From Sandaracinus sp. (GTDB lineage Bacteria; Myxococcota_A; Polyangia; Polyangiales; Houyiibacteriaceae): a stretch of DNA of 64,000 bases. Every line of letters begins with the position of its first letter. Position 1 is the first letter of the stretch. The stretch spans positions 47,039 to 111,038 of the forward strand of contig PABA01000060.1 of assembly GCA_002699025.1 (NCBI GenBank), read 5' to 3'. Below the pieces are notes generated by a model. It saw only the letters and a program-made list of their open reading frames with translations, did not search any database and was not told where the DNA came from. The position numbers and the translations under genes are program-made. This document shows positions 1 to 9,055 of this stretch, one piece after another.

Positions 1-13
1 CAGAGCGTGGGCT

Positions 14-1795
14 TCATCCTGGAGCACTGGTCGCCGCGGCCGGCGGCCTGGCGCGCCGACGCCTCCGACGAAGCCGCGCCGGCGAGGGCCACCACGCGAC
101 GAAGAGCGTCGCGAGCAGCCCCGTCCCGCCGAGCGCCGACGCCAGCGCGAGATCGTCGGGCACGTAGCGCAGCCGCACGCGGCGCCGCCCCGACGGCACG
201 CCACGCACCACGATCAGCCCCCGATCGCCCTGCTCGACCCGGCCCACGTCGCTCGACCAGCCCCGCGCCCAGGTCTGGTTGACGACCAGGTCCCCCGGCA
301 CGCTCAGCTCCACGTCCGCCGTGATCGTGTTCGCCGTGCGCTCCACGCCGTGCACCTCGCCGCCCGGCCGGAGGCGCACCTGCGCCCGCTGCCCCTCCCA
401 GAGCCCGGGCGCGGCCGGATAGGTCATCCCCGTGTAGCAGCCGACGTTGCTCACGCCGCGCGCCGGGAAGCTCGCGTAGGCGCCGTACTGGTGCCGGGAG
501 ATCAGGTGGTATTCGGCGTCGTGATCCACCGGCGGCAGCGGCGGCCCGCGCCAGCGATCGATGACGGCCCCGTTGCCCCAGGCGAGGTGCCCGGCGATGG
601 CGAGGAGCAGCACCCAGGGCAGCGCCCCGCGCAGGAAGTCGAGGTCGTGGCGCCAGCGCCGCCGCGCGAGCCAGCCCACCGCCGCCTGGAGCGCGATCGC
701 CGCGCCGAGGCCGAGGTAGAAGGTCATCAGCACGGCGAAGCGCGACGGCACGCGGAGCGAGCCGTAGACCGGGAGCGCGTGGAGCAGCGCCCAGGGGTGG
801 AAGGGCGTGACGCGGCCGAGCATGAGCCCGCCGAAGAGGAGGAAGCCGGCGAGCACCCAGCGCTGGCGGCGCGCCGCGAGGACGACACCGACGAGGCCGA
901 GGGCGAGCGCGATCCAGCCGATGAAGGTCCCGTACTCGGCCCAGACGTACTCGTGCCCCGGGAAGCCGTAGTCGTACTCCTTGGAGGTGAGCATGGCGAT
1001 CACCTCCGGGATGGAGAGCGCGTCGTCGCCGGCCGTGGGCCGCGGGTAGCGCGACATGGTGTTCAGCACGGGCACGAGCCGGAAGCCACCGAGCAGCAGC
1101 ATGAGCGGCAAGGCGACGGCGCCGGCGCGGAAGACGGCGAGCCGGCCCGCCCGATCGGGGGCGCGGGCGATCTGCACCACGCCGTCGAAGGCGAGGAGCA
1201 GGCAGAAGTAGGGGAAGGGGTAGACGCCCCCCTCGAGCAGGACGAGGGCCATGATCCCGGCCACGGCTGCCGCGTAGCGGAGGTCGGTCGCCGCCTTGCG
1301 CCAGGCGAGCAACAGCCAGGGCGCGAAGTAGAAGGGCAGGAAGGCGCTATGACCGCCCGAGCCGTGCCAGGCGAAGAAGCCCGAGCCGGCCCAGAGGAGC
1401 GCCGCCGCCCAGCTCGCCGCCGGCCCCACGCCGAGGTGTCGCCGCGCGAAGAGCACCATGCCCGCCCAGCCGAAGGCCGTGTGGAGCACCAGGAAGATCT
1501 TCAGGCCCGCCGCCGTGCCGAAGGGGAGCAGCAGCCAGAAGAGGGGCGAGTAGGCCTGCGCCTGCGGGTCCCCGAAGAGGATCACGCCCCCGCAATGCCA
1601 GGGGTTCCACAGCGGGAGCTCGCCGTAGCGGACCACGGAGACGTAGGCGGCCTCCCACTGGTGCTGGAACTGCTGCCAGTCGCCGAAGCCCGTGGCCTCC
1701 CAGAAGACGAGCGCCGGGGACCAGTAGACCAGGGCGGCGGCCAGCGCGGCGAGGGCGAGGGGCAGCCACCGGCCCGTACGGGGCAGCCGGCGCAT
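14..1795 (-). CDS. YfhO-like polytopic membrane protein
   Basis: 593 aa starting at ATG (1795). Residues ~1-400 are a series of hydrophobic segments; the first loop carries the LWNPWHCGG...GDPQ signature seen in bacterial YfhO/GT-C-like membrane proteins that handle lipid-linked sugars at the outer face of the inner membrane. The last ~120 residues form a soluble beta-rich tail (ITADVELSVPGDLVVNQ) as in YfhO. It stands head to head with the GT39-like gene, so the two probably belong to one surface-glycan function. The family assignment rests on the loop motif plus architecture; the substrate is not visible. Confidence 0.75.
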   Translation of the reverse strand: MRRLPRTGRWLPLALAALAAALVYWSPALVFWEATGFGDWQQFQHQWEAAYVSVVRYGELPLWNPWHCGGVILFGDPQAQAYSPLFWLLLPFGTAAGLKIFLVLHTAFGWAGMVLFARRHLGVGPAASWAAALLWAGSGFFAWHGSGGHSAFLPFYFAPWLLLAWRKAATDLRYAAAVAGIMALVLLEGGVYPFPYFCLLLAFDGVVQIARAPDRAGRLAVFRAGAVALPLMLLLGGFRLVPVLNTMSRYPRPTAGDDALSIPEVIAMLTSKEYDYGFPGHEYVWAEYGTFIGWIALALGLVGVVLAARRQRWVLAGFLLFGGLMLGRVTPFHPWALLHALPVYGSLRVPSRFAVLMTFYLGLGAAIALQAAVGWLARRRWRHDLDFLRGALPWVLLLAIAGHLAWGNGAVIDRWRGPPLPPVDHDAEYHLISRHQYGAYASFPARGVSNVGCYTGMTYPAAPGLWEGQRAQVRLRPGGEVHGVERTANTITADVELSVPGDLVVNQTWARGWSSDVGRVEQGDRGLIVVRGVPSGRRRVRLRYVPDDLALASALGGTGLLATLFVAWWPSPARLRRRRRRARPPAAATSAPG

Positions 1796-1895
1796 CGCCG
1801 CGAGGCTGCCGCGAATCGGGCCCGCGCGCCAGCGGCGACCGCGAGGGGTGCCGGGCGCTTGTGGAGGCCCGCGAGATCGCTAAGCTCGCGGAGCT

Positions 1896-3989
1896 TTGGA
1901 GCCCGCCCCCGAGAGCCCGACGCCGCCGGCGCGCCCGCCCTCGCGCCCGCCTTCGCGCCCCGGGCGGCCCGCCCTCGGTCGCGTGGCCGCCGCCGCCCTG
2001 ATGGGCCTGGTCGTGCTCGGGGGGCTCGTCGGCGCGGACCACCTGCTCCGCCACGGCGTGGCCGCGCGCTGGGAGGCGCAGCTCGGCGAGGAAGACGAAG
2101 GGGCCGAGTGGGTCGAGGTGACCCGCACGGTCGAGCACCGCGCGCAGTTCCCCAACGAGCGCCGCGCCCTCTCGCGCTACGTGCAGGGCTGGGACTTCGA
2201 GGCGCTCGGCATCCCGCCCGACCTCTTCCCCTTCCGCGCGACGATCCGCACGCGCCTCCACCTCCCGCGCCCGGGCTACCAGCTCCGCGTCGACGCCCTC
2301 GGCCCGGCCCGCGTCCGCGTCGACGGCGCCCCCCACGACCCGCGCGCGAACCTCGCCGCCGGCGATCACGACCTCGACATCGTGTGGAGCGGCGACTTCG
2401 AGCGGCGCGCCCAGCACCTCCGGCTCGAGCTCTGCCGCGGAGCCCGCTGCGACCCGGTCCCCGCGAGCTGGACCACCCCACCCCACCCCTGGACCCGCGG
2501 CCGCGTCGCCCTCTGGGCCCTCGGGCTCCCGCTCGCGCTCGGCCTCGCCGCGCTCCTCTTCTGGGCCCTCGGGGGCGGCCTGGCCCGCCGCCGACGCACC
2601 TTCGGCGCCCTGGCCTTCGCCGCCGTCCTCGCCCTCGGGCTCGGCCTCCGCCTCGTCGACTACGACGTGATGCCCGACTTCCGGGAGAACGGCGACGAGC
2701 TCTTCGCGACCTGGAACGGCTGGCAGCTCCTCGAGAGCGGCGAGACGCGTGGCTGGTCGCTCTGGGCGCCGGTCTACGGCAGCCGCGTCCAGCACTCCCG
2801 GCTCGAGTACTTCGGCATGGACTGGTCGATCATCCAGCCGTACTTCGAGCACCCGCCGGCCACGCACCTCCTCGTCGGCGCCGCGGCCCACCTCGGCGGC
2901 GCCGAGCACTTCGCGCACGCCAAGCTCAAACACACGCGGCTCGTCCCGATCCTGCTCGCGGCCCCCTGCCTGATCCTGATGTTCCTCATCGGGCGCCGCC
3001 TCGACCCGGTCGGCCCGGGGCCCTGGCTGGCCTGCCTGCTCTACGCGACGCTGCCGACCATCGTCCTCCAGACGCGCGTCATCAAGGAGGAGGCGCTCCT
3101 CGGCCCGCTCAGCCTGGGCGCCGTCTACGCCTTCCTCCGCTGGAAGGAGGGCGGCGGCACCAAGGCGCTCGTCGCGACCGGGATCCTCGCCGGCCTCGCG
3201 ACGCTCGCGAAGGTCACGGGCTTCGCCTTCGTGCCGGCGGTCGTGATGCTCGTTCTGGCCGAGCGGAAGTGGCGCGAGGGCGTGCTCGTGGGCGTCATCG
3301 GCGTGGCGACGAGCGCGCTCCTGCTCCTCTACGGCGCCGTCATCGACTGGGACACCTTCGTGTTCGCCACCGAGCGCCAGGGCACGCGCCCGGTGCACTT
3401 CAACATCTTCCTCCGCTGGTTCGACGTCACGCTGATCAACCACAGCGTCATCGGGCGCGGCTGGGTGCTCTTCCTCTGGCTCGGCACCGTCGCCTCGCAC
3501 GTGCAGCGGAGCTGGGCGCGCTCGGCGCTGGTCGCGGCGCCGCTCGTCTTCTACCTGGCCGCCATCACCATCGGCACCGGCAACTGGACCTTCGGCTGGT
3601 ACGCCGTGCCGCTCTACCCCTGGCTCTGCCTCGGCTGCGGGCGCTTCCTCGCGGACTGCTGGCAGAAGCCCGACCTCCTCAAGGGCACGCTCTTCTCGGT
3701 GGTCCTGGTGATGTACACGCTGAACTTCGCCGTCGACCCGGCGGACATGAAGAACCCCGAGCACTGGTCGATGCTGCGCTACGTCATCTCGGGCATCGTC
3801 TTCCTGCTGCTCGCCCCGTGGGCGCTGGTGCAGATCTGGCCCGAGCGCTTCTTCCGGCGCCTCGCCCGCGGCGCCTTCGCCTTCGGCCTCGCGGTGGTGG
3901 TCGTCCTCAGCGCCCGCTTCGTGGCGGGCTACGAGACGAACTACGAGACGTACAAGGACTTCGACCGGGACGTCTACTTCGACCGCTGA
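1896..3989 (+). CDS. GT39/ArnT-like membrane glycosyltransferase
   Basis: 697 aa from a TTG start with GGAG five bases upstream; a GTG near 1982 is an alternative. After a Pro-rich N-terminus there is a TM segment (~30-50), a soluble beta-sandwich-like domain (~60-200), then about ten hydrophobic segments. The first large loop has DFRENGDE and the HPP motif (EHPPATHLL) typical of GT-C enzymes of the dolichyl-phosphate mannosyltransferase (GT39) type, which use polyprenyl-phosphate sugars. Divergent from the YfhO-like gene, convergent with the sulfatase. Acceptor unknown; it may lack activity, since only the loop acid and the HPP motif are recognised by eye. Confidence 0.7.
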   Translation: MEPAPESPTPPARPPSRPPSRPGRPALGRVAAAALMGLVVLGGLVGADHLLRHGVAARWEAQLGEEDEGAEWVEVTRTVEHRAQFPNERRALSRYVQGWDFEALGIPPDLFPFRATIRTRLHLPRPGYQLRVDALGPARVRVDGAPHDPRANLAAGDHDLDIVWSGDFERRAQHLRLELCRGARCDPVPASWTTPPHPWTRGRVALWALGLPLALGLAALLFWALGGGLARRRRTFGALAFAAVLALGLGLRLVDYDVMPDFRENGDELFATWNGWQLLESGETRGWSLWAPVYGSRVQHSRLEYFGMDWSIIQPYFEHPPATHLLVGAAAHLGGAEHFAHAKLKHTRLVPILLAAPCLILMFLIGRRLDPVGPGPWLACLLYATLPTIVLQTRVIKEEALLGPLSLGAVYAFLRWKEGGGTKALVATGILAGLATLAKVTGFAFVPAVVMLVLAERKWREGVLVGVIGVATSALLLLYGAVIDWDTFVFATERQGTRPVHFNIFLRWFDVTLINHSVIGRGWVLFLWLGTVASHVQRSWARSALVAAPLVFYLAAITIGTGNWTFGWYAVPLYPWLCLGCGRFLADCWQKPDLLKGTLFSVVLVMYTLNFAVDPADMKNPEHWSMLRYVISGIVFLLLAPWALVQIWPERFFRRLARGAFAFGLAVVVVLSARFVAGYETNYETYKDFDRDVYFDR

Positions 3990-4007
3990 CCCCGCGGGCG
4001 AAGGACA

Positions 4008-4100
4008 GGGCCCGAAGCACAGGCCCGAAGCACAGGCCCGAAGCACAGGCCCGAAGCACAGGCCCGAAGCACAGGCCCGAAGCACAGGCCCGAAGCACAG
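4008..4100. repeat. 13-bp tandem repeat, 7 copies
   Basis: Seven near-perfect copies of a 13-bp unit (core CCCGAAGCAC plus AGG) begin about 20 bp after the stop codon of the GT39-like gene. The array sits in the convergent gap between two stop codons and is followed directly by a C-rich CCCTGCCCGTGCCC stretch. A second 7-copy 13-bp array with a different core lies at 63911-64000. Confidence 0.95.
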
Positions 4101-4133
4101 AGCCCTGCCCGTGCCCTCGCCCCTGCCCGCAGG
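4101..4133 (+). promoter_or_regulatory. C-rich post-stop array (possible rut site)
   Basis: A run of CCCTGCCCGTGCCCTCGCCCCTGCC type hexamers in the sense strand downstream of the 1896-3989 gene. C-rich, G-poor RNA just after a stop codon is what Rho-utilisation sites look like, but termination here is inference. The same composition recurs at 21775, 57720 and, on the minus strand, 58706-58739. Confidence 0.35.
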
Positions 4134-4157
4134 CGTCGAGGAGACGAAGAGGCCGCC

Positions 4158-6800
4158 CTACCGGATCCTCAGCTCCCCCAGCTCCACCTTCGTCCCGCGC
4201 TCCCCCTCCCGCGTGAACTCGAGCGGATGCGTCCGCGCCTCGTTCAGCACCTGGAAGCTCGCCTCCATCTCCACGCCCCGCCGCACGTCCCGCGGCACCA
4301 CGATCTCCACCGCGTCCCGCAGCACCTCGCCGCTCCGCCACTCGTCCGTGTGGTAGTTCCCGTTCAGCGGGTAGTGCTGCGCGTGGAAGTCCTGCACCCG
4401 GTACTGGCCGGGCCCGACCAGGTCGACGTAGAAGAAGAGGTCCTCGTCCATCTCCCGGTCGACCCGGTAGTAGAAGGTCATGGGGATCACGTCCCCCGGC
4501 GCGACCTCCGTCACCGGCATGTCGTAGCCGAGGAAGGTGAACCCCGGGTAGCGCGCGTCCACCCGATGCTCCATCGCCGGCGCCCGCTCGAGCACGTTCG
4601 CCGCGATCACGTCCCGCCGCCGGTTCGTCGCCCGCGCCGTCGCCATCCACGCGCGCAACAGCCCGTGGAGCCGCGCCACGTCGTCGGGCCGGTCGTCGCT
4701 CAGGTCCTCCTGCTCGCCCGGGTCGCGCGCCAGGTCGAAGAGCTGCAGCGTGCCGTCGCGCACCCACCAGATCAGCTTCTCGTCGCCGACGCGCACCGTC
4801 TTCTGATCGAAGGGGAAGAGCCCGTCGGGCAGGAGCTCGCTGAAGAGGGGCCGCTCGAACCAGTCCTCGCCCGCCTCGTCCCGCGTCATGAAGGGCACGA
4901 GGCTCCGCGCGGGCATCGGGTGCGGCGCCTCGATGCCCGTCAGGTTCAGCAGCGTCGGGAAGAGGTCCATGAGGCTGACCGGCACGTGCACGGTCCGCGG
5001 CGCGGCCCCCGGCGGGTCGATCATCAGCACGCTGAGGACCTCCTCCTCGTAGAGCGTGAAGCTGTGGCCGCGGTTGTTGTGCTCGAGGAAGGCCTCCCCG
5101 TGGTCGCTCGCCACGACGACGATCGTGTCCTCCCGCAGCCCCTGCTCCTCGAGCGCCCCCATCAGCCGCCCGAACTGCGCGTCCGCGAGCTGGATCTCCG
5201 TGTCGTACTGATCCATCGGCGCCTCGCCGAAGGCCGAGGGGTGCCCGTCCGGGAGGTAGGGCAGGTGCACGTTGAAGAGGTGCACCCAGAGAAGCCACGG
5301 CGCCTCGCTCTCGCCGAGCCGCTCGAGGCGGGCGATGGCGTCGTCGACGGGCGCCTCGCGCAGCGCGTGGGCGGGCTGCTGGACCTGGTCGAAGCCCTGG
5401 AAGAAGCCGCGCACCCGCGAGAAGTAGTCCGTGCCGAGCGTCGCCTCCGTGCGGTAGCCGTGGCGCTTCAGCACCTCCGCGAGGAGCGTGTTCTCCTCCT
5501 GGACGCCCGGGTAGAGGTACTCGCTCCCGTAGGCGATCTGCGACGGGTAGAGCCCCGTGAGCATCGAGGGGATGGAGCGCACGGAGCGCGAGGAGGTCGC
5601 GACGGCGCGCCGGAAGACGACGGCCTCCTCGGCGAAGGCGTCGAGGTGGGGCGAGGTCGGGCGCCGATAGCCGGCGTGGCCGAGGTGGTCCGGGCGGAGC
5701 GCGTCGACCATCACCAGGAGCACGTTCGCGCGCCGCGAGGCCTCCGGCGCCTCCGCGTAGCGCCCGTCTCCCTCGTAGCCCTCGAGGGTGCGCGTGCCGT
5801 CGCCGTCGAAGCAGTCCGCGTCCACGCCGTCGCCGGGCACGTCGATGGCGCCCGGGTAGACCGCCGGGTCCGAGTCGTCGCAGTCCGCGCCACCGAAGGC
5901 GAAGGCGTGCCCGTCGCCGTCCCGATCGGTCCAGCGGGCGTAGAGGCGCACGAGGCGCTGACCGGCGACGGCGCGCTGCTCGACGAGATCGCGCACCCGG
6001 TTGAGCTGCCCGTAGCGTGCCCCGGCGAAGGTGACGAGCGCGGCGCCGAGGACGATGGCCGCGAGGGCGCCGCGGTTCAGGCGCCGCGGCCGCCCGAGAA
6101 AACGCACCGCGAGGGCGACGAGGACGTAGAGCACGCCGACCGCCGGGCCCCAGACGTAGGCGAGCACGTCGATGCCCTCGAGGACCCCCTCGGCGCGCCG
6201 GGCGACGAAGGGGACCACGCCGAGGGCGGCGCCGAAGAGGAAGAGGAGCGCGCCGAGGGGCGAGGCGGCGCGGCCGAGGAGGCGCGCCAGCCGCCGGAGG
6301 ATCGCGTGGGCCGCGGCGGCGAGGACCAGGGCGGCGCCGGCCAGAGCCACCAGCGCGACGGCGAGGGCCCAACCGATGAGGTCCGCGTCGTGATAACGGG
6401 TCGTGAAGAAGACGAACGCCTGCCGCGCCCCGAGGACGAAGCCGAGGACGCCGAGCGGCGCCGCGAGCGTGAGCCCGAAGGCGTCCGCATCGGCGGCGCG
6501 GAGCCGGCGCCAGGTGAGCGCGCGGCGCGGTCGCTCGAGCCAGGGGGTGTCGCGGAGGAGCGCGAGGGCGAGCCCGGCCGCGAGCCCCACGAGCAGGCCG
6601 AGGGGGAGGTAGAGCCCCAGCAGGTGGAGCGTGGCCCGCAGCATGGCGCCGAGGGCCGGGGTCTCGTCGCTCCGCAGACGCGCGACCACGGCGTCGGCGA
6701 GGGCCGCCGTACCGGCCGTCGCGGCGCCCACACAGAGCTGCTCCGCGACGGGCGCCACCAGGCGGCTCCGCAGGGAGCGGACGAGAGCGCGCGGGCCCAT
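4158..6800 (-). CDS. Membrane-anchored sulfatase/phosphotransferase-fold enzyme with MopE-like motif
   Basis: 880 aa from ATG at 6800; the frame stays open to 6950 but that stretch is low-complexity repeat DNA. Residues ~20-270 hold several TM segments. At ~290-335 an acidic Asp/Cys motif (DRDGDG...DCDDSDPAVYPGA) matches the MopE-type putative metal-binding repeat. The alkaline-phosphatase/sulfatase fold starts at ~357 (LLVMVDALRPDH) and has the metal-binding VVASDHGEAF. The nucleophile region SSRSVRSIPSMLTGLYPS lacks the C-x-P-x-R formylglycine signature and instead resembles the Thr/Ser nucleophile segment of EptA-type lipid phosphotransferases. It may hydrolyse or transfer groups on surface glycans or lipids. 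Confidence 0.75.
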   Translation of the reverse strand: MGPRALVRSLRSRLVAPVAEQLCVGAATAGTAALADAVVARLRSDETPALGAMLRATLHLLGLYLPLGLLVGLAAGLALALLRDTPWLERPRRALTWRRLRAADADAFGLTLAAPLGVLGFVLGARQAFVFFTTRYHDADLIGWALAVALVALAGAALVLAAAAHAILRRLARLLGRAASPLGALLFLFGAALGVVPFVARRAEGVLEGIDVLAYVWGPAVGVLYVLVALAVRFLGRPRRLNRGALAAIVLGAALVTFAGARYGQLNRVRDLVEQRAVAGQRLVRLYARWTDRDGDGHAFAFGGADCDDSDPAVYPGAIDVPGDGVDADCFDGDGTRTLEGYEGDGRYAEAPEASRRANVLLVMVDALRPDHLGHAGYRRPTSPHLDAFAEEAVVFRRAVATSSRSVRSIPSMLTGLYPSQIAYGSEYLYPGVQEENTLLAEVLKRHGYRTEATLGTDYFSRVRGFFQGFDQVQQPAHALREAPVDDAIARLERLGESEAPWLLWVHLFNVHLPYLPDGHPSAFGEAPMDQYDTEIQLADAQFGRLMGALEEQGLREDTIVVVASDHGEAFLEHNNRGHSFTLYEEEVLSVLMIDPPGAAPRTVHVPVSLMDLFPTLLNLTGIEAPHPMPARSLVPFMTRDEAGEDWFERPLFSELLPDGLFPFDQKTVRVGDEKLIWWVRDGTLQLFDLARDPGEQEDLSDDRPDDVARLHGLLRAWMATARATNRRRDVIAANVLERAPAMEHRVDARYPGFTFLGYDMPVTEVAPGDVIPMTFYYRVDREMDEDLFFYVDLVGPGQYRVQDFHAQHYPLNGNYHTDEWRSGEVLRDAVEIVVPRDVRRGVEMEASFQVLNEARTHPLEFTREGERGTKVELGELRIR

Positions 6801-6917
6801 CCTGCCCGCAGATAGCAGTCTCCCGGGAAAAGGGCACGAATTCCGGCCGGATTCGCGGTTGCGGGGACGGTCGCCAGCTCGGGGCGAGGCCGCACCGACG
6901 CCCACGCTTCGAGCGGG

Positions 6918-7135
6918 GGCTCCCCGCTCGCGCTCGGGCTCCACGCTCACTCTCGGGCTCCTCGCTCGCGCTGACGCTCCACGCTCCCGCTTACGCTCCC
7001 TCGCTCCCGCTCGGGCTCCCGCTCCCGCTTACGCTCCCCGCTCCCGCTCGGGCTCCTCGCTCGCGCTGACGCTCCCCGCTCCCGCTCGGGCTCCACGCTC
7101 CCGCTGACGCTCCCCGCTCCCGCTCGCCGGCGCGC
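6918..7135. repeat. Degenerate GCTNNN repeat
   Basis: About 200 bp built from GCT spaced every 6-7 bases (CGCTCCCGCTCGGGCTCC and variants), ending 25 bp before the TTG start of the next plus-strand gene. It lies between the divergent sulfatase and GT-C genes. Both strands stay open through it, which creates false ORFs. Confidence 0.85.
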
Positions 7136-7159
7136 TCCACCCGACGCCCCCCACGACCG

Positions 7160-8971
7160 TTGCGCCCCGCCCCCACAGCGGGTACGGCCAAGCCTTCCGC
7201 CGAGCCGCCCGTGCCGCCCGCCCCCGACGACCCCCGCGATCCGCTCGCGCCCTACGGCGAGCGCCAGGCCCGCCGCGGCCGCTTCGGGCTCGTCGGCCGC
7301 CCCCCCGCCGCCGGCCCGCGCCCCCGCCGCCGCGCCATCCTCGCCGCGGCCGCCCTGGTCACCCTCGCCTTCTCGGCCCTCCTCCTGAGCTGGCCCGCCC
7401 GCGCCCCCGAAGGCCTCCACCTCTCGGGCTTCTACCAGGGCGACATGCCCACCTACGTCTGTTACGCGCGCATGACCCAGCGGAGCGCCACCACGCTCGG
7501 CTACGCGAGCCCGCACGACGTGCGCGACGACGCCCCGCCGCTCCTCGTGAACCTCCCGATCAGCGCCATGGGCTGGCTCCTCTCCGCGGGCGTCCCGGCC
7601 GGCGCCGTCGGCCACGTCTTCCGCCTCGTCTTCGGCGTGCTGATGCTCTTCGCCCTCGGCGCCTACCTGCGCGTGGTCTTCCCCCGCCGCCGCTGGTTCT
7701 GGCCCGCCTTCGTCCTCGTCGGCCTCGGTGGCGGCGTCGCCTGGGTCGCCGCGCTCTGGGCCCTCCCCGAGGACCTCGCCGAGGGCCAGACCCTCGACTG
7801 GCTCGCCGGCGAGGTGCGGAGCCTCGAGAACGCCTACTACTGGTGGTTCCTCGACGTCTTCCGGAACCTCACCTACCCGCTCGAGGCCGTCTACCACGCG
7901 CTCGTCTTCGGCCAGCTCTGGGCCCTCGGCACCGGCCGCCATCGCCCGGCCCTCGCCTTCCACGCCCTCGGCTGCCTCTCGAACCCCTTCGTCGGCATCC
8001 AGATGAGCGGCGTCCAGCTCGCCGTCCTCGGCCTCGAGGCCCTCCCGAAGGGCCGCGCCCGCGCCCGCCGCGCCTTCGCCGCCAGCGCCGCCATCGCCTT
8101 CGCCTTCGTCGTCCACTACGCCCTGGTACTCCCCACGGACCCGGCCATCGCCAGCCTCCAGGCCCAGCACGCGGACACCCTCGCCGAGCCCCTCGGCCTC
8201 GAAGAGCTCCTCCTCGGCTACGGCCCGGCCCTCCTCGGCCCCCTGGCGCTCCTCCTCGACCGCCCCTTCGGCCGCCACGTCTTCACGGCCCAGCGCGCGC
8301 TCGTCCCGGCCGCCGTCCTCGCGCTCTGGACGGCCGCCCTCGCTCAGAACAGCCGCCTCCCCTTCGACCAGCAGCTCATGCCGCTCCACTTCACGCGCGG
8401 CTACTTCCACGCCGGCGCCTGGATCCTCACCCTCGCCTGGCTCCGCCACCTCGCCGGCCGCGCGCCCCGCTTCGCCCGGCTGGCCCCCCCCCTCGCCGCG
8501 GCCCTCGCGCTGCTCCTCCTCCCGGACAACCTCTTCTACGCCCGCGCCCGCTACGCGGAGCTCCCGCAGCAGCCGCACCTCGCCTGGGGCGACGACCAGG
8601 AGGCCGTGCTCGCCTGGCTCCGCGCCGCGCCCCCCGACCGCCACGTCGTCGCCATGGACGAGGCCCTCGGCCGGCTGGTCTGCGCGCTCACGCCGCACCG
8701 CTCGGCCTTCGGCACGGCGCTCACGACGCCGCACCACTTCGCCCGGCGCGAGCAGATGGAGGGCTTCCAGGGCGCCGGCGAGGAGCCGCCCCTCGTGGCC
8801 TGGGCCGACGTGCTGGTCCTCGCCCGCCACGACGGCCGCCGCCGCGCGCTCGTCGAGGGCGGAGCCTGGGAGGAGGCGCTCTGCGCCGGGCGCCTCTGCG
8901 TGCTCGAGCGGCGCGGGGCACGCCGGCCGGCGGCCGACTCGGTCCCCACGGCTTCGACCCCCGCTCGCTGA
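7160..8971 (+). CDS. Polytopic membrane protein, GT-C-like, unknown substrate
   Basis: 603 aa from TTG at 7160. A Pro/Arg-rich cytoplasmic N-terminus (~1-58) precedes about ten hydrophobic helices (first ~60-80, LAAAALVTLAFSALLLSW). The first loop has YQGDMPTY, an acid-containing loop placed as in GT-C glycosyltransferases, and a later loop has NAYYWWFLDVFRNL. The C-terminal ~120 residues are soluble (NLFYARARYAEL onward), a layout shared with the YfhO-like protein at the start of the window. No family signature is certain; a role in surface glycan assembly is inferred from neighbours. Confidence 0.6.
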   Translation: MRPAPTAGTAKPSAEPPVPPAPDDPRDPLAPYGERQARRGRFGLVGRPPAAGPRPRRRAILAAAALVTLAFSALLLSWPARAPEGLHLSGFYQGDMPTYVCYARMTQRSATTLGYASPHDVRDDAPPLLVNLPISAMGWLLSAGVPAGAVGHVFRLVFGVLMLFALGAYLRVVFPRRRWFWPAFVLVGLGGGVAWVAALWALPEDLAEGQTLDWLAGEVRSLENAYYWWFLDVFRNLTYPLEAVYHALVFGQLWALGTGRHRPALAFHALGCLSNPFVGIQMSGVQLAVLGLEALPKGRARARRAFAASAAIAFAFVVHYALVLPTDPAIASLQAQHADTLAEPLGLEELLLGYGPALLGPLALLLDRPFGRHVFTAQRALVPAAVLALWTAALAQNSRLPFDQQLMPLHFTRGYFHAGAWILTLAWLRHLAGRAPRFARLAPPLAAALALLLLPDNLFYARARYAELPQQPHLAWGDDQEAVLAWLRAAPPDRHVVAMDEALGRLVCALTPHRSAFGTALTTPHHFARREQMEGFQGAGEEPPLVAWADVLVLARHDGRRRALVEGGAWEEALCAGRLCVLERRGARRPAADSVPTASTPAR

Positions 8972-9055
8972 CCCCCGCCCCGGAATCCGCGGCGCCTCCG
9001 GGCCGGACGCTCTCGGGAGGCGCGCGCGGCGGACCTGTGGTAATGACGCGGCTCC

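Noticed and set aside
350..4216. A 1288-codon open frame on the plus strand
   Set aside because: Composition artefact of high GC covering parts of two real genes on opposite strands; no motifs.
6801..6950. Upstream extension of the sulfatase-like gene
   Set aside because: Overlaps low-complexity DNA; the ATG at 6800 directly precedes the membrane domain.
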